A stretch of 64,000 nucleotides of DNA from Myrica gale (Eukaryota > Streptophyta > Magnoliopsida > Fagales > Myricaceae). The first letter of the stretch is position 1. Each line of letters starts with the position of its first letter. Below the pieces are notes generated by a model. That model made no database searches. It worked only from the letters and a program-made list of their open reading frames with translations, and was not told the DNA's origin. A program made the position numbers and the translations under genes. Of the stretch, positions 35,901-48,281 are shown in pieces. The stretch is from NCBI GenBank assembly GCA_963930655.1, contig OZ005613.1, forward strand, positions 13,462,501 to 13,526,500, in the 5' to 3' direction.

Positions 35901-38900
35901 AAGCCTTTTTTAATGCAGCCAATGCATTCTATGTTGTGAATATTGCCCATTATCTCTGATAGGCAAAACATAGTGAATCCTGGTAATCATATCACAAGGG
36001 AAAATCAACTTTAAACACTTCCACTTACCATAGTACACATCTGCTCCCTTTTAGCATGGATTTTTTTTTGTTTTTATTCCCAAGTATGTTTTTCTCATTT
36101 AGAAGGACATACGAATATGTGGTTTATGTATCGGAGAGCGCTTTAGGAATCACAGTCCACTTTTAAGAGAATCAAGAGATTCAAGAAAAGAAAAAAAATA
36201 TGGTGTTTAAGTGTCATTCATTCAACAACATTACTAAGAAAGAGGATTAGAAACTGCCTTTGTGAACTGATAAACTGGAGATGGTTAATGTTTTCGAAGT
36301 TTTGCATTTACAGTGTATGCTGACTGATCAACCACCTTTACAGGTCACTTCGAGCTGTGTCAGACTGGTCAGTTCTACATCTAGAGAGCTACGGAATGAG
36401 TGGAATGCTCCATCTGGCTATTCAATTAATGTTGCCACTGCTAATGCCACCCAGGTTAGTGTACTACTTTCATATGTTTGGACATAAGTTATGTTTTGGG
36501 CCTAAGTTGGGTTTGGCTAGGTTTTCTAGATTCTAATTGACTGCTTTTTTCTTTTCCAATGACGAGTTTGGACCTGCTCTTCTGTTGGCATGAACATGAA
36601 TTAAACCTAAAACTACTCCCAGTGGATCCTTCATAATCTGTCATCCTAAGAAAGATAAATCCAAAAATGCTTTGGCAGCGTTCACTTCTTGGTGAGCACA
36701 GATTGGATTGTACCTAATAACATTAAAAATACGGGAGCACATTTCACTGGTTATTAGCATATTATATCACCTTGTTCATGTAAACACCAAGAATGGTGTC
36801 TATAGATTAAATGACCAATCGAAGCATTGCTCTTTTGACAGGTTTTATTGGCAACTGGTGGTGGCCATTTAGTTTATCTAGAAATTGGAGATGGGATATT
36901 GACAGAAGTGAAACATGCACAGTTGGAGTACGAGATCTCATGTCTTGATGTGAACCCAATCGGTGACAATCCCAACTATAGTCAGCTAGCTGCTGTTGGG
37001 ATGTGGACAGATATAAGTGTAAGGATATTTTCGCTTCCAGACCTGAATCTCATTGCAAAGGAGCTTTTGGCAGGAGAAATTATACCTCGTTCTGTACTTC
37101 TTTGTGCCTTTGAAGGGGTATGTTTATGCTTGATCTTTCTTTCCATTTATTCTTACCTCTTTTTTTAAGATTCTTATTTGCAATTTCAAGTTTTTATATT
37201 AGCTCTACATGGGAAATAACTCGTCCGATTCAAGCCCTGCCCCATTCCTTTTCATTTTTTTATGTTCATATGTTGCACTTCAATAGATTTTTTTCCTACA
37301 TTTAAGCAAGTATGTTCTGTGTTTCTTTCAGATATCTTATTTGTTATGTGCCCTTGGAGATGGGCATCTATTAAATTTTCTGTTGAACACAAGTAACGGC
37401 GAGCTAACGGATAGGAAAAAGGTCTCCCTTGGGACCCAGCCTATTACACTCCGTACTTTCTCCTCAAAGAACGCTATATATGTATTTGCTGCATCAGATA
37501 GGCCAACCGTTATTTATAGTAGCAACAAGAAGCTACTTTACAGCAATGTAAATTTGAAAGAAGTTAGCCATATGTGCCCTTTCAACTCTGCTGCTTTCCC
37601 AGACAGGTCTTTGCTCTCTTCTCCCTTGCTGTTTAAGTTGAATTTACCTGAGCAATGGAGGATAGTTTGGTTGATAGCTATGAATGTATGATTTTTCCAA
37701 TCATACAATTCATATATTTCTTTGCTTCAAAATTTCACTGGTAAAAGAAAAAAGTGCTGAATGGGTAGTCAAGGTATATATTTCTTTTGTGCATGTTACA
37801 ATTGTTTATCTTTACCCCCAGGGGTTTGGTCTGGTGGTAAGACAACGGTTTGGGTTCTCACATGTCCTAAGTTCGAGCCCCAACACCGCCATTATCGCCC
37901 GACTTATCTGGGGTGTGTTGGGTGGGGTCCTGACACATGCCCCCAGGTTGGCTTGTAGGGCAAGGTACACGAAGTGGCCCGACCTTGGGAGCTCCTGGGT
38001 TATCAAAAAAAAATTGTTTATATCTTTACCAGGACTTTGTGCATCATTTCTTAACGAGGTAATGTGGTAAAGTTGCAGTATGATGAGAATGATGGATTAT
38101 TATTTTCTTATGCATGTTAATCATATTATTGACTTGAAGCTGGATTAGTTGTTGATCATTGCTTAGTATTAGTTGAAATTTGTTTGACCATCTGTGTTAC
38201 TTATTTTCTGGCCATTTGAAATATCAATGAGAATAAACAGATTAGTGTGAAGCCACAAAGATAGTGACTCTGAGCTATTGTGGACTTCTTGCTTAGTTAG
38301 CAATTGTTCCAGGCTGAATGCACCTGTGTGGTTAATATCTAACTAAAGCTAACTAATTCATGGTTATGTTCGTGCTGAGTAAAAATGTAAGATTTTAGAG
38401 AAGTTGTGAATTTTTATGTTGAATAGTGTTTTATTGGTGTTTGTGTAAAGTTGAGAGATAAATGATTTGATGTAATTGTTTAATAAAAAAGTATTAGAGT
38501 TATGTGAAAAAATATAGATAGAGAAAATTTATGTTGAATAAAAAATTAAAAAATTGTTGGAGATTGTGTAAAATGTATTGGTGTTTGTGTTTGAATTCTA
38601 AATATGTTCGGTGGTAGATTTGTGAATATAGTTAGAATCCTGAAAAAAGTATGAAAACGAACATTACCCATGTGAAAAGTGATAGTCCTCCATTCCTTAA
38701 TGTGTCTTCCTTGGCACATTGACAACTTTGTAGCAAGATGCAGTCAGTGCTGTAGATCTCATGTTTGTAATGTTGTAATGATTCGAAATGTTGACGAATG
38801 TTGTAATGATTCGAAATGTTGACGATCAACATCTCTCAGCAAGAAACTTCACATTTGCAGATTAAATCCCCAAGAAGGCCTTGTCCAGTCCCACCTTGAA

Positions 38901-41079
38901 GCCTCATTTGTCTTCTTGTAGATCCTTCCTGTTGTGCTCCCCAATCCCATATGTATTGCCTAGTCCTGCCCTTCCTACCTCTCTCCAAAATTCTTGAAGT
39001 GAGAAGAGGGGGGAGCTGTGCTTGAACTACATAAATTTGATCTGGACTGATGGTAACCTCTTAGGGCAGGGTAGTCATGAAATTGAGATAATAAATGTCC
39101 AACTTTTTGATTATGGAGACATTACGGGTCAACGTAGAATGAAATTTATCTACTCATTATAGGGCTCTGCCAGCTAGCACTTTGGAAACTACTGAGCTCG
39201 AGAAACAAAAAGTGGGGAGAGAGACAGGAGGTTCATACGTGTATTTGCATAATTATTGGCCTGTTTAGAAATTACAATTAACCTGCTAGATCAACTAAAA
39301 ACTTTGTTGTCTTCTTAGTTCTTTCTTTACAAATATTGAGTTTTTTTTCTATCTATTTCCAGTGACTGATTTTCCTTTTTTGATGATTCGTCAACAGCCT
39401 TGCGATCGCAAAAGAAGGTGAACTTACTATTGGCACCATTGATGATATCCAGAAACTTCATATCCGTTCTATCCCACTTGGGGAGCATGCACGCCGTATA
39501 TGTCATCAGGAGCAGTCCAGGACATTTGCTGTCTGCAGTGTGAAGTATAACCAGTCCGGTCCAGAAGATTCTGAAATGCACTTCATCCGCCTTCTGGATG
39601 ACCAGACCTTTGAGTTCATATCTACTTACCCACTTGACACTTTTGAGTATGCTTGCTCCATCCTTAGTTGCTCTTTCTCGGATGACAATAATGTATACTA
39701 CTGTGTTGGCACTGCTTATGTATTGCCAGAAGAGAATGAGCCAACCAAGGTAATATTGACACTATTTGTCTTTGTTCTTATCTCTGGCCGTAGTCCTAAA
39801 CAAAACATAGTGATATTCCAACTTTTATGTTTGCTTCATTGAAATCTTAGGGCCGAATACTAGTTTTCATGGTTGAAGATGGGAAGCTACAGCTTATCGC
39901 TGAAAAGGAAACTAAGGGGGCTGTTTACTCTTTGAATGCCTTCAATGGCAAGCTGCTGGCTGCTATTAATCAAAAAATCCAGTTGTACAAGTGGATGCTC
40001 CGGGATGATGGTACTCGTGAGTTACAATCTGAATGTGGACATCATGGACACATACTTGCACTTTATGTGCAAACTCGTGGAGATTTCATTGTTGTTGGTG
40101 ATCTGATGAAGTCGATCTCCTTGTTAATCTACAAGGTTAGGGATTACCTCTCATCGTCTCAGGACCATATAATTTACTGTCATTTGTGAAGTCATTTAAT
40201 CATCTTCTTTTTTTGCACCATTACCGTTTAAATATTGCCCCCCACCCCCCTCCCCAAAAAAAAAGAGGTAATTAAAGGGTGGAAGTTGTGGTTGTGGCTT
40301 TAGACGTAAGAACAGTCTGCCTGCGTGCCACTTAACATTTTGCATATCCTTTTTTTCTGCTCTTTTAATAAAAATTCCGTCTTAACTATGTATTTGGTTT
40401 TGGTTTTGACTCTCTTTTCTAGCAATCTATTTTTCACCTGAATTCTTATAGCTAGATTGTTTCTTGTCAATTGATGCAATGGCTCATATGTTGTCAGCAT
40501 GAAGAAGGTGCCATTGAGGAGCGAGCCCGTGACTACAATGCTAATTGGATGTCAGCTGTTGAGATTCTGGACGATGACATTTACCTTGGTGCTGAAAATA
40601 ACTTCAATCTTTTCACTGTCCGTAAGAATAGTGAAGGTGCCACGGATGAGGAACGCGGACGTCTCGAGGTAGTTGGTGAGTATCACCTTGGAGAATTTGC
40701 CAATCGTTTCCGGCACGGTTCTCTTGTCATGCGCTTGCCAGATTCCGATGTGGGCCAGATTCCAACTGTCATTTTTGGTACTGTCAATGGGGTGATTGGA
40801 GTCATTGCTTCACTGCCTCACGACCAGTATCTCTTTTTAGAGAAGCTTCAATCAAACTTAAGGAAGGTGATAAAGGGGGTTGGAGGGTTGAGCCACGAGC
40901 AGTGGAGGTCATTTAACAATGAGAAGAAAACGGTAGATGCCAGAAATTTCTTGGACGGAGATCTGATCGAGTCATTCCTTGATCTCAATCGTAGTAAGAT
41001 GGATGAGATTTCAAAGACCATGAATGTTTCAGTTGAGGAGCTTTGCAAGAGAGTCGAAGAATTGACGAGGTTGCACTGA
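20993..41079 (+). CDS. DDB1: DNA damage-binding protein 1 (DDB1), 19 exons, 1089 residues
   Basis: DDB1 is the adaptor of CUL4-RING ubiquitin ligases. It links CUL4 to DCAF/WD40 substrate receptors and acts with DDB2 and DET1/COP10 in DNA repair and light signalling, mainly in the nucleus. Exons: 20993-21096, 21495-21543, 23884-23943, 24019-24110, 30785-30836, 31024-31086, 31474-31523, 31754-31829, 33018-33227, 33355-33461, 33610-33718, 34393-34593, 34683-34898, 36344-36454, 36842-37117, 37332-37606, 39398-39749, 39851-40135, 40498-41079. All borders are GT/AG, phases match, and the 3270-nt sum encodes 1089 residues, within one residue of the Arabidopsis length as I recall it. The protein starts [20 protein letters not shown] and ends [17 protein letters not shown]1_N-type propeller sequence fills the first half and CPSF_A-type sequence the C-terminal third. 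Introns 2, 4 and 16 are enlarged, 4 and 16 by transposons. No frame break is seen. Confidence 0.95.
23452..23647 (+). repeat. Exact 98-bp tandem duplication in DDB1 intron 2
   Basis: The unit beginning ACTACTGATTTTGTGCTTC and ending CAATTAAAG occurs twice, head to tail, at 23452-23549 and 23550-23647. I saw no difference between the copies. It lies 236 bp before exon 3 and has no coding capacity. Confidence 0.9.
25402..28536 (-). pseudogene. LINE ORF2 (endonuclease, reverse transcriptase, zf-RVT), broken
   Basis: The endonuclease lies at 28536-28037 (FSGVYGPN, then [13 protein letters not shown]). The linker and reverse transcriptase lie at 27937-26441, with [15 protein letters not shown] and [15 protein letters not shown] motifs. 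The thumb region is at 26487-26110 ([20 protein letters not shown]). The zf-RVT domain is at 25761-25402 ([12 protein letters not shown] then [18 protein letters not shown]). The catalytic FADD-type box reads FAYD here, so one catalytic aspartate is replaced. Several frame changes separate the segments. ORF2 proteins nick DNA and copy LINE RNA into it; this copy cannot. Confidence 0.8.
28837..30461 (-). pseudogene. LINE ORF1 (nucleic-acid-binding protein), broken
   Basis: Minus-strand pieces in changing frames: 30461-30261 ([19 protein letters not shown], a start typical of plant LINE ORF1), 30337-30086 and 30183-29758 ([20 protein letters not shown]), then 29679-28837, which is open apart from one in-frame stop near 29353. 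The protein would coat LINE RNA. Frameshifts near 30300 and 30150 break it. I see no zinc knuckle in this copy. Confidence 0.6.
37817..38012 (+). mobile_element. tRNA-derived SINE in DDB1 intron 16
   Basis: A roughly 196-bp element with RNA polymerase III boxes: A box TGGTCTGGTGG (about 37827) and B box GTTCGAGCC (about 37872). It ends in an A run (38005-38013). It is flanked by near-identical direct repeats, ATTGTTTATCTTTACC at 37801-37816 and ATTGTTTATATCTTTACC at 38013-38030. These are the marks of a SINE inserted in the sense direction of the gene. It is not a tRNA gene because the body beyond the B box is unrelated and a poly(A) end is present. Confidence 0.82.
38770..38825 (+). repeat. 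28-bp tandem duplication in DDB1 intron 16
   Basis: The unit ATGTTGTAATGATTCGAAAT plus GTTGACGA occurs twice in direct succession (38770-38797, 38798-38825) without differences. Confidence 0.85.
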
Positions 41080-41268
41080 TACTATGACCTAGCTGAACTT
41101 TTTGTTACTAATATTTTTTAATTCTTTTTTACCTCGAATTTGACATGGTTGCAGATTATCTTTTGTTTTGGAATGCTTTGAGAGTACATAATGTTTTGCA
41201 CTGTATGAAATGTATCATATCTCTGATCATTCATGTTTCATACATTTCCCGTGGTTAAAGTAATTGCT
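41080..41268 (+). terminator. DDB1 3' untranslated and polyadenylation region
   Basis: T-rich and AT-rich sequence following the DDB1 stop, with TTTTGTTACTAATATTTTTTAA and TGTATGAAATGTATCAT stretches resembling plant far-upstream (UGUA-type) and near-upstream elements. No exact AATAAA is seen. An antisense LINE begins at about 41270, so transcription must end close to it or inside it. Confidence 0.4.
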
Positions 41269-41269
41269 T

Positions 41270-42788
41270 TTTTTTTTTCCTTTCTAAGCAAACAACTAAC
41301 ATTAAAAAACGCCACTAAGGTGGCTCAAAACACGAGTCTGAAAGAGTGACAGCAGAAGGTAAACTATCTAAAGAAACCTGTCTGCACCCTACAGCAGCCC
41401 ATTGCGCCAATCGGTGAGCCATTTCATTTTGCTTCCGAGGAACCCATTCAAAAGTCTAGTTGGGATGGTTCGAGAGCATGATCCGAATCTTTTGGACTAC
41501 CTCAGAGTCATAGACAGGTCCATCAAGCTCCAACTCCCGCTGGTTGACCATCTGGCAGGCAATGAATAATCCTCCCATCAAAAGAAGAATGGGCTGATTG
41601 GCATGCCAGCCAGCAAGGGATTAAAGGAGAGAATATAATCTGTCCACGCAGAGATAATCTGGCCAGAGGAGTCTGCAAACCACTGCGATGATGGATTGAC
41701 CGCCTCTGCAAGCAACATCACAGTTAAACTTCCATGTGGAGGGGGGGAGTAGGAATCCATCTCTGGTTACTTCGAAAATCATTATCCGTCCAAGCACATG
41801 CATGTTCTCTATAATGTCGTCTCAGCATATTGATCATAACATGAATATTCGGTGGAATAACCTTATGCACCGTCTGGTTTCGATGAAACCAAATTGTGTC
41901 GAGAGAGTATAGCAGCAAAGAGGGTGAAGGCACGGGCCTGGTGTCCCTCTAGGCCGAGCTGGATTTCTGGCTGGATAATAAGATTAACCCATTCGGCCAT
42001 ATTAAAGGAAAGAAAAGCCTCAGTATTAAGGGGCAATATGACTCCCTCCACAGAACTTTAGCAAAACAGCAATGAATGAACAGATGCGCTCCACATTAGA
42101 AAAAAAAAAAGAACAGATGCTCCACGGTTTCTGGGTATTCGAGGCATAACGGGTAGAAATTGTGACTAGGATCCTCTCCATGGAGAAATTGCAGCTTAGT
42201 TCAAAGCGTTAGTCCCCCCCCATCTTCCATATCAGGAGCTTGAGACGTGCTTGGATTTTTAGAGACCAAAGATTCTTCCACTGAATTTGATTGCTACCCA
42301 CAGAGCTTTTGAATCTGCCACCCTGATCCTCCATGTCGAATTATATATGCTCCATGTCGAATTTCATAGCTGTCCACCCATTCTGCCCTCTCTTGTGTTC
42401 ATCGAATGCACAATTTCATGAACCAAAATACTATTCTCCTGCATAAGTCTTTTAGAGACAAATCCCGCCTGCATTAGAGATATTAATTTGCACAGAAGGA
42501 GCCTCAAGCGACCAGCAATTATCTTAGCTATGATTTTATACAGGACATTACATAAACTTATAGGGCGGAAATGATTGATCAGAGAAGGATTGTGTTTCTT
42601 GAGGATTAGGATAATGTTAAGAGTGATTTACTTCCCGGAGCAAAAATCCCAAACAGAAAAACCTTTGAACTTCTTCGATGACATCTGACTTTTACTATGG
42701 TCCAATATTGCTGATAACAAAGCACCATGATACCATATGGTCCTGGACCTTTCGAGGCACCGATAGATCGAACTACCATCCAGATTTA
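41270..42788 (-). mobile_element. LINE-A, 3' part (RT fragment, zf-RVT, RNase H, poly(A))
   Basis: A T run at 41269-41281 marks the poly(A) end of a minus-strand LINE. Upstream on the minus strand are an RNase H piece at 41800-41580 (FNCDVACRGGQSIIAVVCR), zf-RVT remnants at 42320-41860, and a reverse transcriptase piece at 42790-42400 (NHFRPISLCNVLYKIIAKI-like, with stops). The stretch between reverse transcriptase and zf-RVT is shorter than normal. A repeated TCCATGTCGAATT near 42331 and 42351 marks the probable deletion joint. It is dead. Confidence 0.72.
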
Positions 42789-44958
42789 TTTTTTTTCTTG
42801 GCAAACCTTAGAATAACCAACTACGCATCCGAGCTCAAAACACGAGCTACTAAGTGTTCAGGAATACAAGAAGGATTAACAACCCCAAAGCAAGAAACAG
42901 ATAACGCCCACTGGGCAAGAGAATGAGCACAAACATTCTGACTCCTAGGAATCCAGCAAATAGAGCAATCCCAACGCAACATAAAGAAGCCACAAAGAAT
43001 CTCAATTTGATCAGCAATGACAGGACCAGAGAGCATTTCAGCATCCAAGATTATCGAGCTAAGACTTTGACAATCAGTTTCAAAATCAACAGAAGACCAA
43101 CCCATAGACGAAACGATATTAGTAGCAGCAACAAGCTCAAGGGATTCTCCAAAGAGAGATTGATGCTTGGGAATTGCTCCGTGTACAAATGACAGAGCCT
43201 CCCAAGTCTCTAAAACAAGCATCCAGAACAGCCACCTTACCTCGAATGGCAACATCCACATTGCATTTTCAACGCCCCTGGTGAGGAGGACGTCAACCAA
43301 TGTGAATAGATGTTGCAGAGATGCTCCACACTTGTAAATGATCCAAATATTGCCAATGCGTCATCCTAATGATTTCAGAAACATCAACCTCCACCTGCTT
43401 ATGCACCACTCTATTACACCAAAACCAAAGAGAATCAAGAACTATCGCAGCATTCAAGGCAAAATTCCTTGCCTCCTCTACTGGAATAAGAAAAAAATCA
43501 TGGGACTGGGAGACCATCCAAATCAGAAGTGGCAAATTATCCCCAGACAAAAACTCCACATTCAAAGGCCACGTAGACTCCAACCAAACCACACGAGCTA
43601 TAGGGAAAAGAAAAGATGGAAACCAGTCTCCACCGATAATGAGCAAAGGGGACATCTAGTAGCTTCCAAAGCATCATTTGCACACCTCCACAGAAAGAGT
43701 TTGAGACGATCTTGAATTTTAAGTTGCCATAAGGATCTCCAATCTTTTTCATTCATGAAACTAGGAATGTTGGAGCCCTCCTTCAACAGAGAATATGTCG
43801 AATTTACTGAGAAAATCCCTCTGGGATCCGGAAACCAGAACACACCATACTCCTGATCATTATACAAAGGCTTCATACTACAAATAGCACCAACTGAAGC
43901 TTCTTCAAACACTGCAGAAAGTAAGGAACGATCTCACCTATTCTCATTAAAAATAAACAGATCAGCCACAATAAGATCAAAATCAAAACTGCCCAACCCA
44001 AGGTTAGAATGCCATTGCGGTTTACACCCCTCAACACCAGGAACCCAAGGATCAAACAGAGCCTTAATACCACCTTCTGGGTCCCAACATAAACCCCGTT
44101 TCAAAAGGTCACAAATTTGTACGAGACCATGCCAAGTCCAAGAAGAACGACGACCCAAAGGAGCATCCAAAAAACTAACATCACGAAAATATTTAGCCTT
44201 CAATATTTTCACCCAAAGTTGCTATGGATGTTATAAAATATTCCAGCCCATTTTTGCTACGAGAGCTTGGTTAGTGTCAAATAAGAGTCCGAGGCCAATC
44301 CCCCCCCCCCCCCCAAAGCTTAGGCAAACAGATGCGTTCCCAGGACACCAGAGTAAAATGGCGATTGCTACGGTTATCGAAGCCCCACCAGAAATTTTAA
44401 AACTTCGATCCGCCTCCTCACACCAAGACTTAGGGAGAAGCAAAGATGCCATCTGGTATTGGGGTAGAGCTATAGCCGTGACACGCAACAAGGTAGTACG
44501 CCCAGCTTGGGATAACACCTTGGATTTCCATCCTGCCAGCTTCTGCAACACCTTATCCCTCATTAATTGAAAAGCTTGGATTTTGGAACGAGGCATAATA
44601 AGGGGCAGCCTCAAATATTTACTACCCAACCGCATTTTTCTAAGCCCCATATCACCACACATATTATCCTAGACAGCAGTATGTGTATTTTGACTGAAAG
44701 TTATAGAAGATTTCATCAAATTGACCTTTTGTCCAGACCAAGATTCATATTTGTCTAGAATATTTTTAACCACCTGAATTTCTCTACCATTCCCGTATGA
44801 AAAAAATCAGATCATCAGCAAACATTAGATGGGTGAGTGATGGAGCATTACGGGCCACCTGCACCCCATGAAAAACATCCACTCCTCCTTCAGCGCTGAA
44901 TGGGTGATAGCCTCAGCACACAAAATGAAAAGGAAAGGAGACAAATGATCACCTTGTC
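42789..44958 (-). mobile_element. LINE-B, 5'-truncated, lying within LINE-A
   Basis: A second T run at 42789-42796 begins another minus-strand LINE. RNase H lies at 43300-42821 (SSVDFETDCQSL), zf-RVT at 43912-43598 (GIFSVNSTYSLL, LKIQDRLKLFLWR, RCPLC), and the end of the reverse transcriptase with its thumb at 44955-44231 (GDHLSPFLFILCAEA, WKSKVLSQAGRTTLLR). It starts abruptly in the reverse transcriptase at about 44958, where LINE-A sequence resumes. A nested 5'-truncated insertion explains this best, although I could not find a clean target duplication. Confidence 0.65.
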
Positions 44959-46190
44959 TTTCGATCCTGAGGAATTTCACACATAATCTCATTTTCCTCC
45001 CAAGTGATACAAGGTGTGGTCAGTTCCCTGAGTTCATTGTTGATAGTTGGTTTGCTGGAGGTAAAAAGCTCCTTATAATACTGGCACACATGGTTCCCAA
45101 TCTTATTACGGGTATCCAACACCATTGTCCAGATTTTGTCTTCATAGATTCGATGCAATTGCTACGTCTTCGAATGACTGTAGATAGATAGAAATATTTA
45201 GTATTAAGCTCAATAGATGTTAGCCATTGCACCTTAGACTTAGTCTTCCACATCATCTCTTCTCTTTCCAAAGCCTCTTGAAGTTCTCGTTGGACTTGCC
45301 ATTCGCGTTCAATTAGTTCCGGGGTAGGATCCCGAGCTTGGATGGAACAAAGTTCCTCCTGACATTTCTTGATCTGCACTGGAATATTTCCGAATTTCTC
45401 TTTATTTCATCTTCTCAAATTGACCCGTAAGTCTCTGATTTTTTAAATAAATGACAGGCAGGGAGCCATGCATATATTTCACCCACACATCCGAAACCAC
45501 CTTACGGGAAGACTCATCTCGGGTCTAAAAGGGTTCAAAGTGAAATGACTTTAGACCAGAAAACCTGTCACCGCAAGTATCCAGATACACCGCTGAATGA
45601 TCAGAGGCTACTCGTGCAAGATAAGAAATTATAGCTTGGGGAAACGAGAGATTCACCATTTGCTAAGCCTTGATCAAGTTTTTCTTTGATAAGGGCAGCA
45701 CACTGCCTTTTGTTTGACCACGTGTACTGGGGCCCCGTAAAACCCAAGAGGAAAAGACATGAACATTCATCACATGGTTTATACACTGAGGAAAAATCAT
45801 TCATTGGGTTACCACCACTTTTGTCTAACTGGGAAGCTAGAGCCAAATCCCCTAGACATATCCAGGCTCCAGGAAAGGCCCGAGCCACATCATCTAGAGA
45901 ATTCCCAAAATTGGGTTTGTCCTGCCACCTAGTAGGACTATACACTAACGTGAGCAGCCAAGGAGTCCAAACTGGGTCTGAGAAGACCATAAGATTGAAG
46001 ATGTATAGTGAAACAGAAACCACATCAAAATCGAATCCATAACGCCAAGTAAAGGCTATACCTCCCCCTTCGGGCAACAGGAGGACACTCAACAACATTA
46101 AAAAAAAACCAACTCTTTGAAGAACACTACAAACCAAATTGCAGCAATTCCAATGCAAAAGTCGCATTAATTCGAGGGGAGCAAGTTGGG
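44959..46190 (-). pseudogene. LINE-A, endonuclease and linker part
   Basis: The minus strand encodes the endonuclease of LINE-A. It starts MRLLHWNCCN at 46167, then WQDKPNFGNSLDDVARAF and GAWICLGDLALASQLDKSGG (45905-45800) and FTGPQYTWSNKRQCAALIKE near 45710. A linker follows at 45379-44949 (WLTSIELNTKYFYLST, then CQYYKELFTSSKPTINNE). Frameshifts occur near 45600 and 45140. The element's ORF1 continues at 60202-61340, beyond the large insertion. Confidence 0.72.
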
Positions 46191-46227
46191 CCCGCCTCCC
46201 CGCGGTAAAAAATGAGTGTCCAATGGG

Positions 46228-46400
46228 TTGTTTGAGTTTAGAAATTTTGAGTATTTGAGTTTGTAAAAAGTAAAGATATTTTATAGGAGTTGGTGAAAAA
46301 GTGAAAATAGAGAAGATTTTTAATAAATATTATAATAATAATAAATTATTTGATAAATTTTTTAATATTAATCATAAATAATTGGTCAGGATTCAAACAA
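46228..46400. mobile_element. Small MITE-like insert beside the hAT relic
   Basis: Begins TTGTTTGAGTTTAG and ends GATTCAAACAA, a short inverted pair, with an interior GTGAAAAAGTGAAAA shared with the MITEs at 3250 and 20121. It sits between LINE-A and the left end of the MYM-type hAT. The ends are only approximate. Confidence 0.4.
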
Positions 46401-46601
46401 ATCTATGAATCAACTTTCCTCTTAGCAAGGACGAAGCTACAAGCTACAGGGGCCAATTATTTTAAAAAATTTACTAATATATGGATAAAGTAGGTAGTAG
46501 TCTTTATGAAGCACTCCCAAAAAAATATTAAAGGAAAAAGCGTGAGAGAATAATTACTTTAGTAATGGGTACCCAATTTTTAAAAGAAAAAAAAATACTA
46601 A

Positions 46602-46705
46602 CATGGTGTTTGAAAATAAAATTTTGAGGTAGTTATGAGAGTGAGTAAAAAAATTTAGGAGTAAAGAAATTTTGGAGAGTTAAATTTTTTGTAATGAACA
46701 CCATG
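46602..46705. mobile_element. 104-bp MITE with TAA duplication
   Basis: The ends CATGGTGTTTG and (T)GAACACCATG are inverted, with TAA at 46599-46601 and 46706-46708. It is AT-rich and non-coding. The TAA target points to PIF/Harbinger. It is inserted in the left non-coding part of the MYM-type hAT. Confidence 0.6.
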
Positions 46706-47394
46706 TAAGAATGTATTTTTTTTAAACTTTTCTCTCTCACTATTTTCTATCATTTCAACTCCTCTCTTTTTGCTTCTACCTCTCCCAGATTTTCTCTCTT
46801 TTCTCCCTCTTCCTGTCTTTCATGATTTACACTATTGCTTTCCAGATTTTAATCTGGATCTCTCTCTCTCTCCCCTACTATTTTACCTCATATACAGAAA
46901 ATCGCAAAATCGCAAATTCTTCTTCAAGGTTAGAATTTTAAAATCAGTTACACTTAATTAATATTGTCTAATTAAAATATTATTGCTCTATGTTTATATG
47001 TGATAAACAAAGAACAAATTTTGTTTGCCTTTCTTCTTTGTATTCAATTAATTAAATGTATTTTTTGCCTCTGTTAATTTGGTTAAATTTTAATATTGCT
47101 TTGTGTCTTAGTCAGTAATTTATGAGACATATTGCTTACTTTTATATTGCCGATAGGTCGTATATATGAGTAGCAAAAAAATATTGATTTCTTTTTCAAG
47201 AGAAATGAAACTGATACTTCACAAATGAAGAAGTAGAAATTGCTCAACGTTCTTCTAAAGTACCTAAAGTTGAAATTGAACCTAAAGAAAGTACTACGTC
47301 TAGGGCTTGACCTAAAGAAGTTGATACACATAGAGCTCGACATGAATGTAATTCATAGGCCACCCAAGAGGGGGTGAATTAAGTAGGGGTGGGC

Positions 47395-47515
47395 TTTTCG
47401 GCTTCGGGGTCGGGTTTTCACCAACCCGAACCCGAACCCGACCCGAAATACGGGTAGACCCGAGCTGAACCCGATTTTCGGGTTCGGCTTGGGTTCGGGG
47501 TTTTGGGCCTAAAAA
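47395..47515. repeat. Left subterminal repeat array of the hAT
   Basis: About ten overlapping copies of (A)ACCCGAA(C) and its inverse TTCGGGTT within 120 bp of the left end. hAT transposases bind such subterminal motifs next to the terminal repeats. The right end has the matching array. Confidence 0.7.
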
Positions 47516-48281
47516 ATTTGGCCCATAACGCTTTTGGGCTTCAAAGCCCAAAAGGGCCAATACCACTCTGGGCTATACGTGTGCAGTGTTATGTTTCATT
47601 GTATTTTTCTGTGTTTGGCCCAATCACTGCAGAAAATACATTTTCAGCAAGTTGTTGGGCTTCTTGAAGACTTGAAACTTGTGTTTTTCGGTGTTTGGCC
47701 CAGTCACTGCAGAAAATACATATTTTCAGCAAGTTGTGTTTGGCCCAACTTGATCTCAGCAAGTTGTTGGGCTTCAAGTAACATACATATTTTCATTGTG
47801 TTTTTCTGTTACAAGCAAATGAGCAATTTGTGTGAAGACATTCTCACAGTCATTAGTCTATTACATGAGCAATACGTGTGCAGACATCAAAACATAAACA
47901 AATGAGCAATACGTGTGCAGACATCAAAACATTCTAAGTTCTAACTATTACAAGCAATAAACATAATTCCTTAAGCCATTAGTCTATTACAATGAAATTA
48001 TGAAAATATAATAATTCTAAGTTCTAACTATTACAACAACTTGCTGAGATCAAATCACAATGAAAGCAAATAATATATTCTTGAAGACTTGAGTCTTGAA
48101 CGATCACAGCAAATGAATTTTCTACCCTGCACAACTGTTTACACTTTAGACTTTACAAATCACAACACAATCCCTTAGAAAATAAAATGAGCATAAAAAT
48201 AATCAATGCTAGAAAGTAAACAAGTTACATTGTTTTTTGTTGTAGTCATACTCCAGCAGTCCAGCTCCACGTTCATAATCA

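Noticed and set aside
37817..37890. Possible tRNA gene (A and B boxes)
   Set aside because: The sequence beyond the B box does not fold as a tRNA, a poly(A) tail follows, and direct repeats flank a ~196-bp unit, so it is a SINE.
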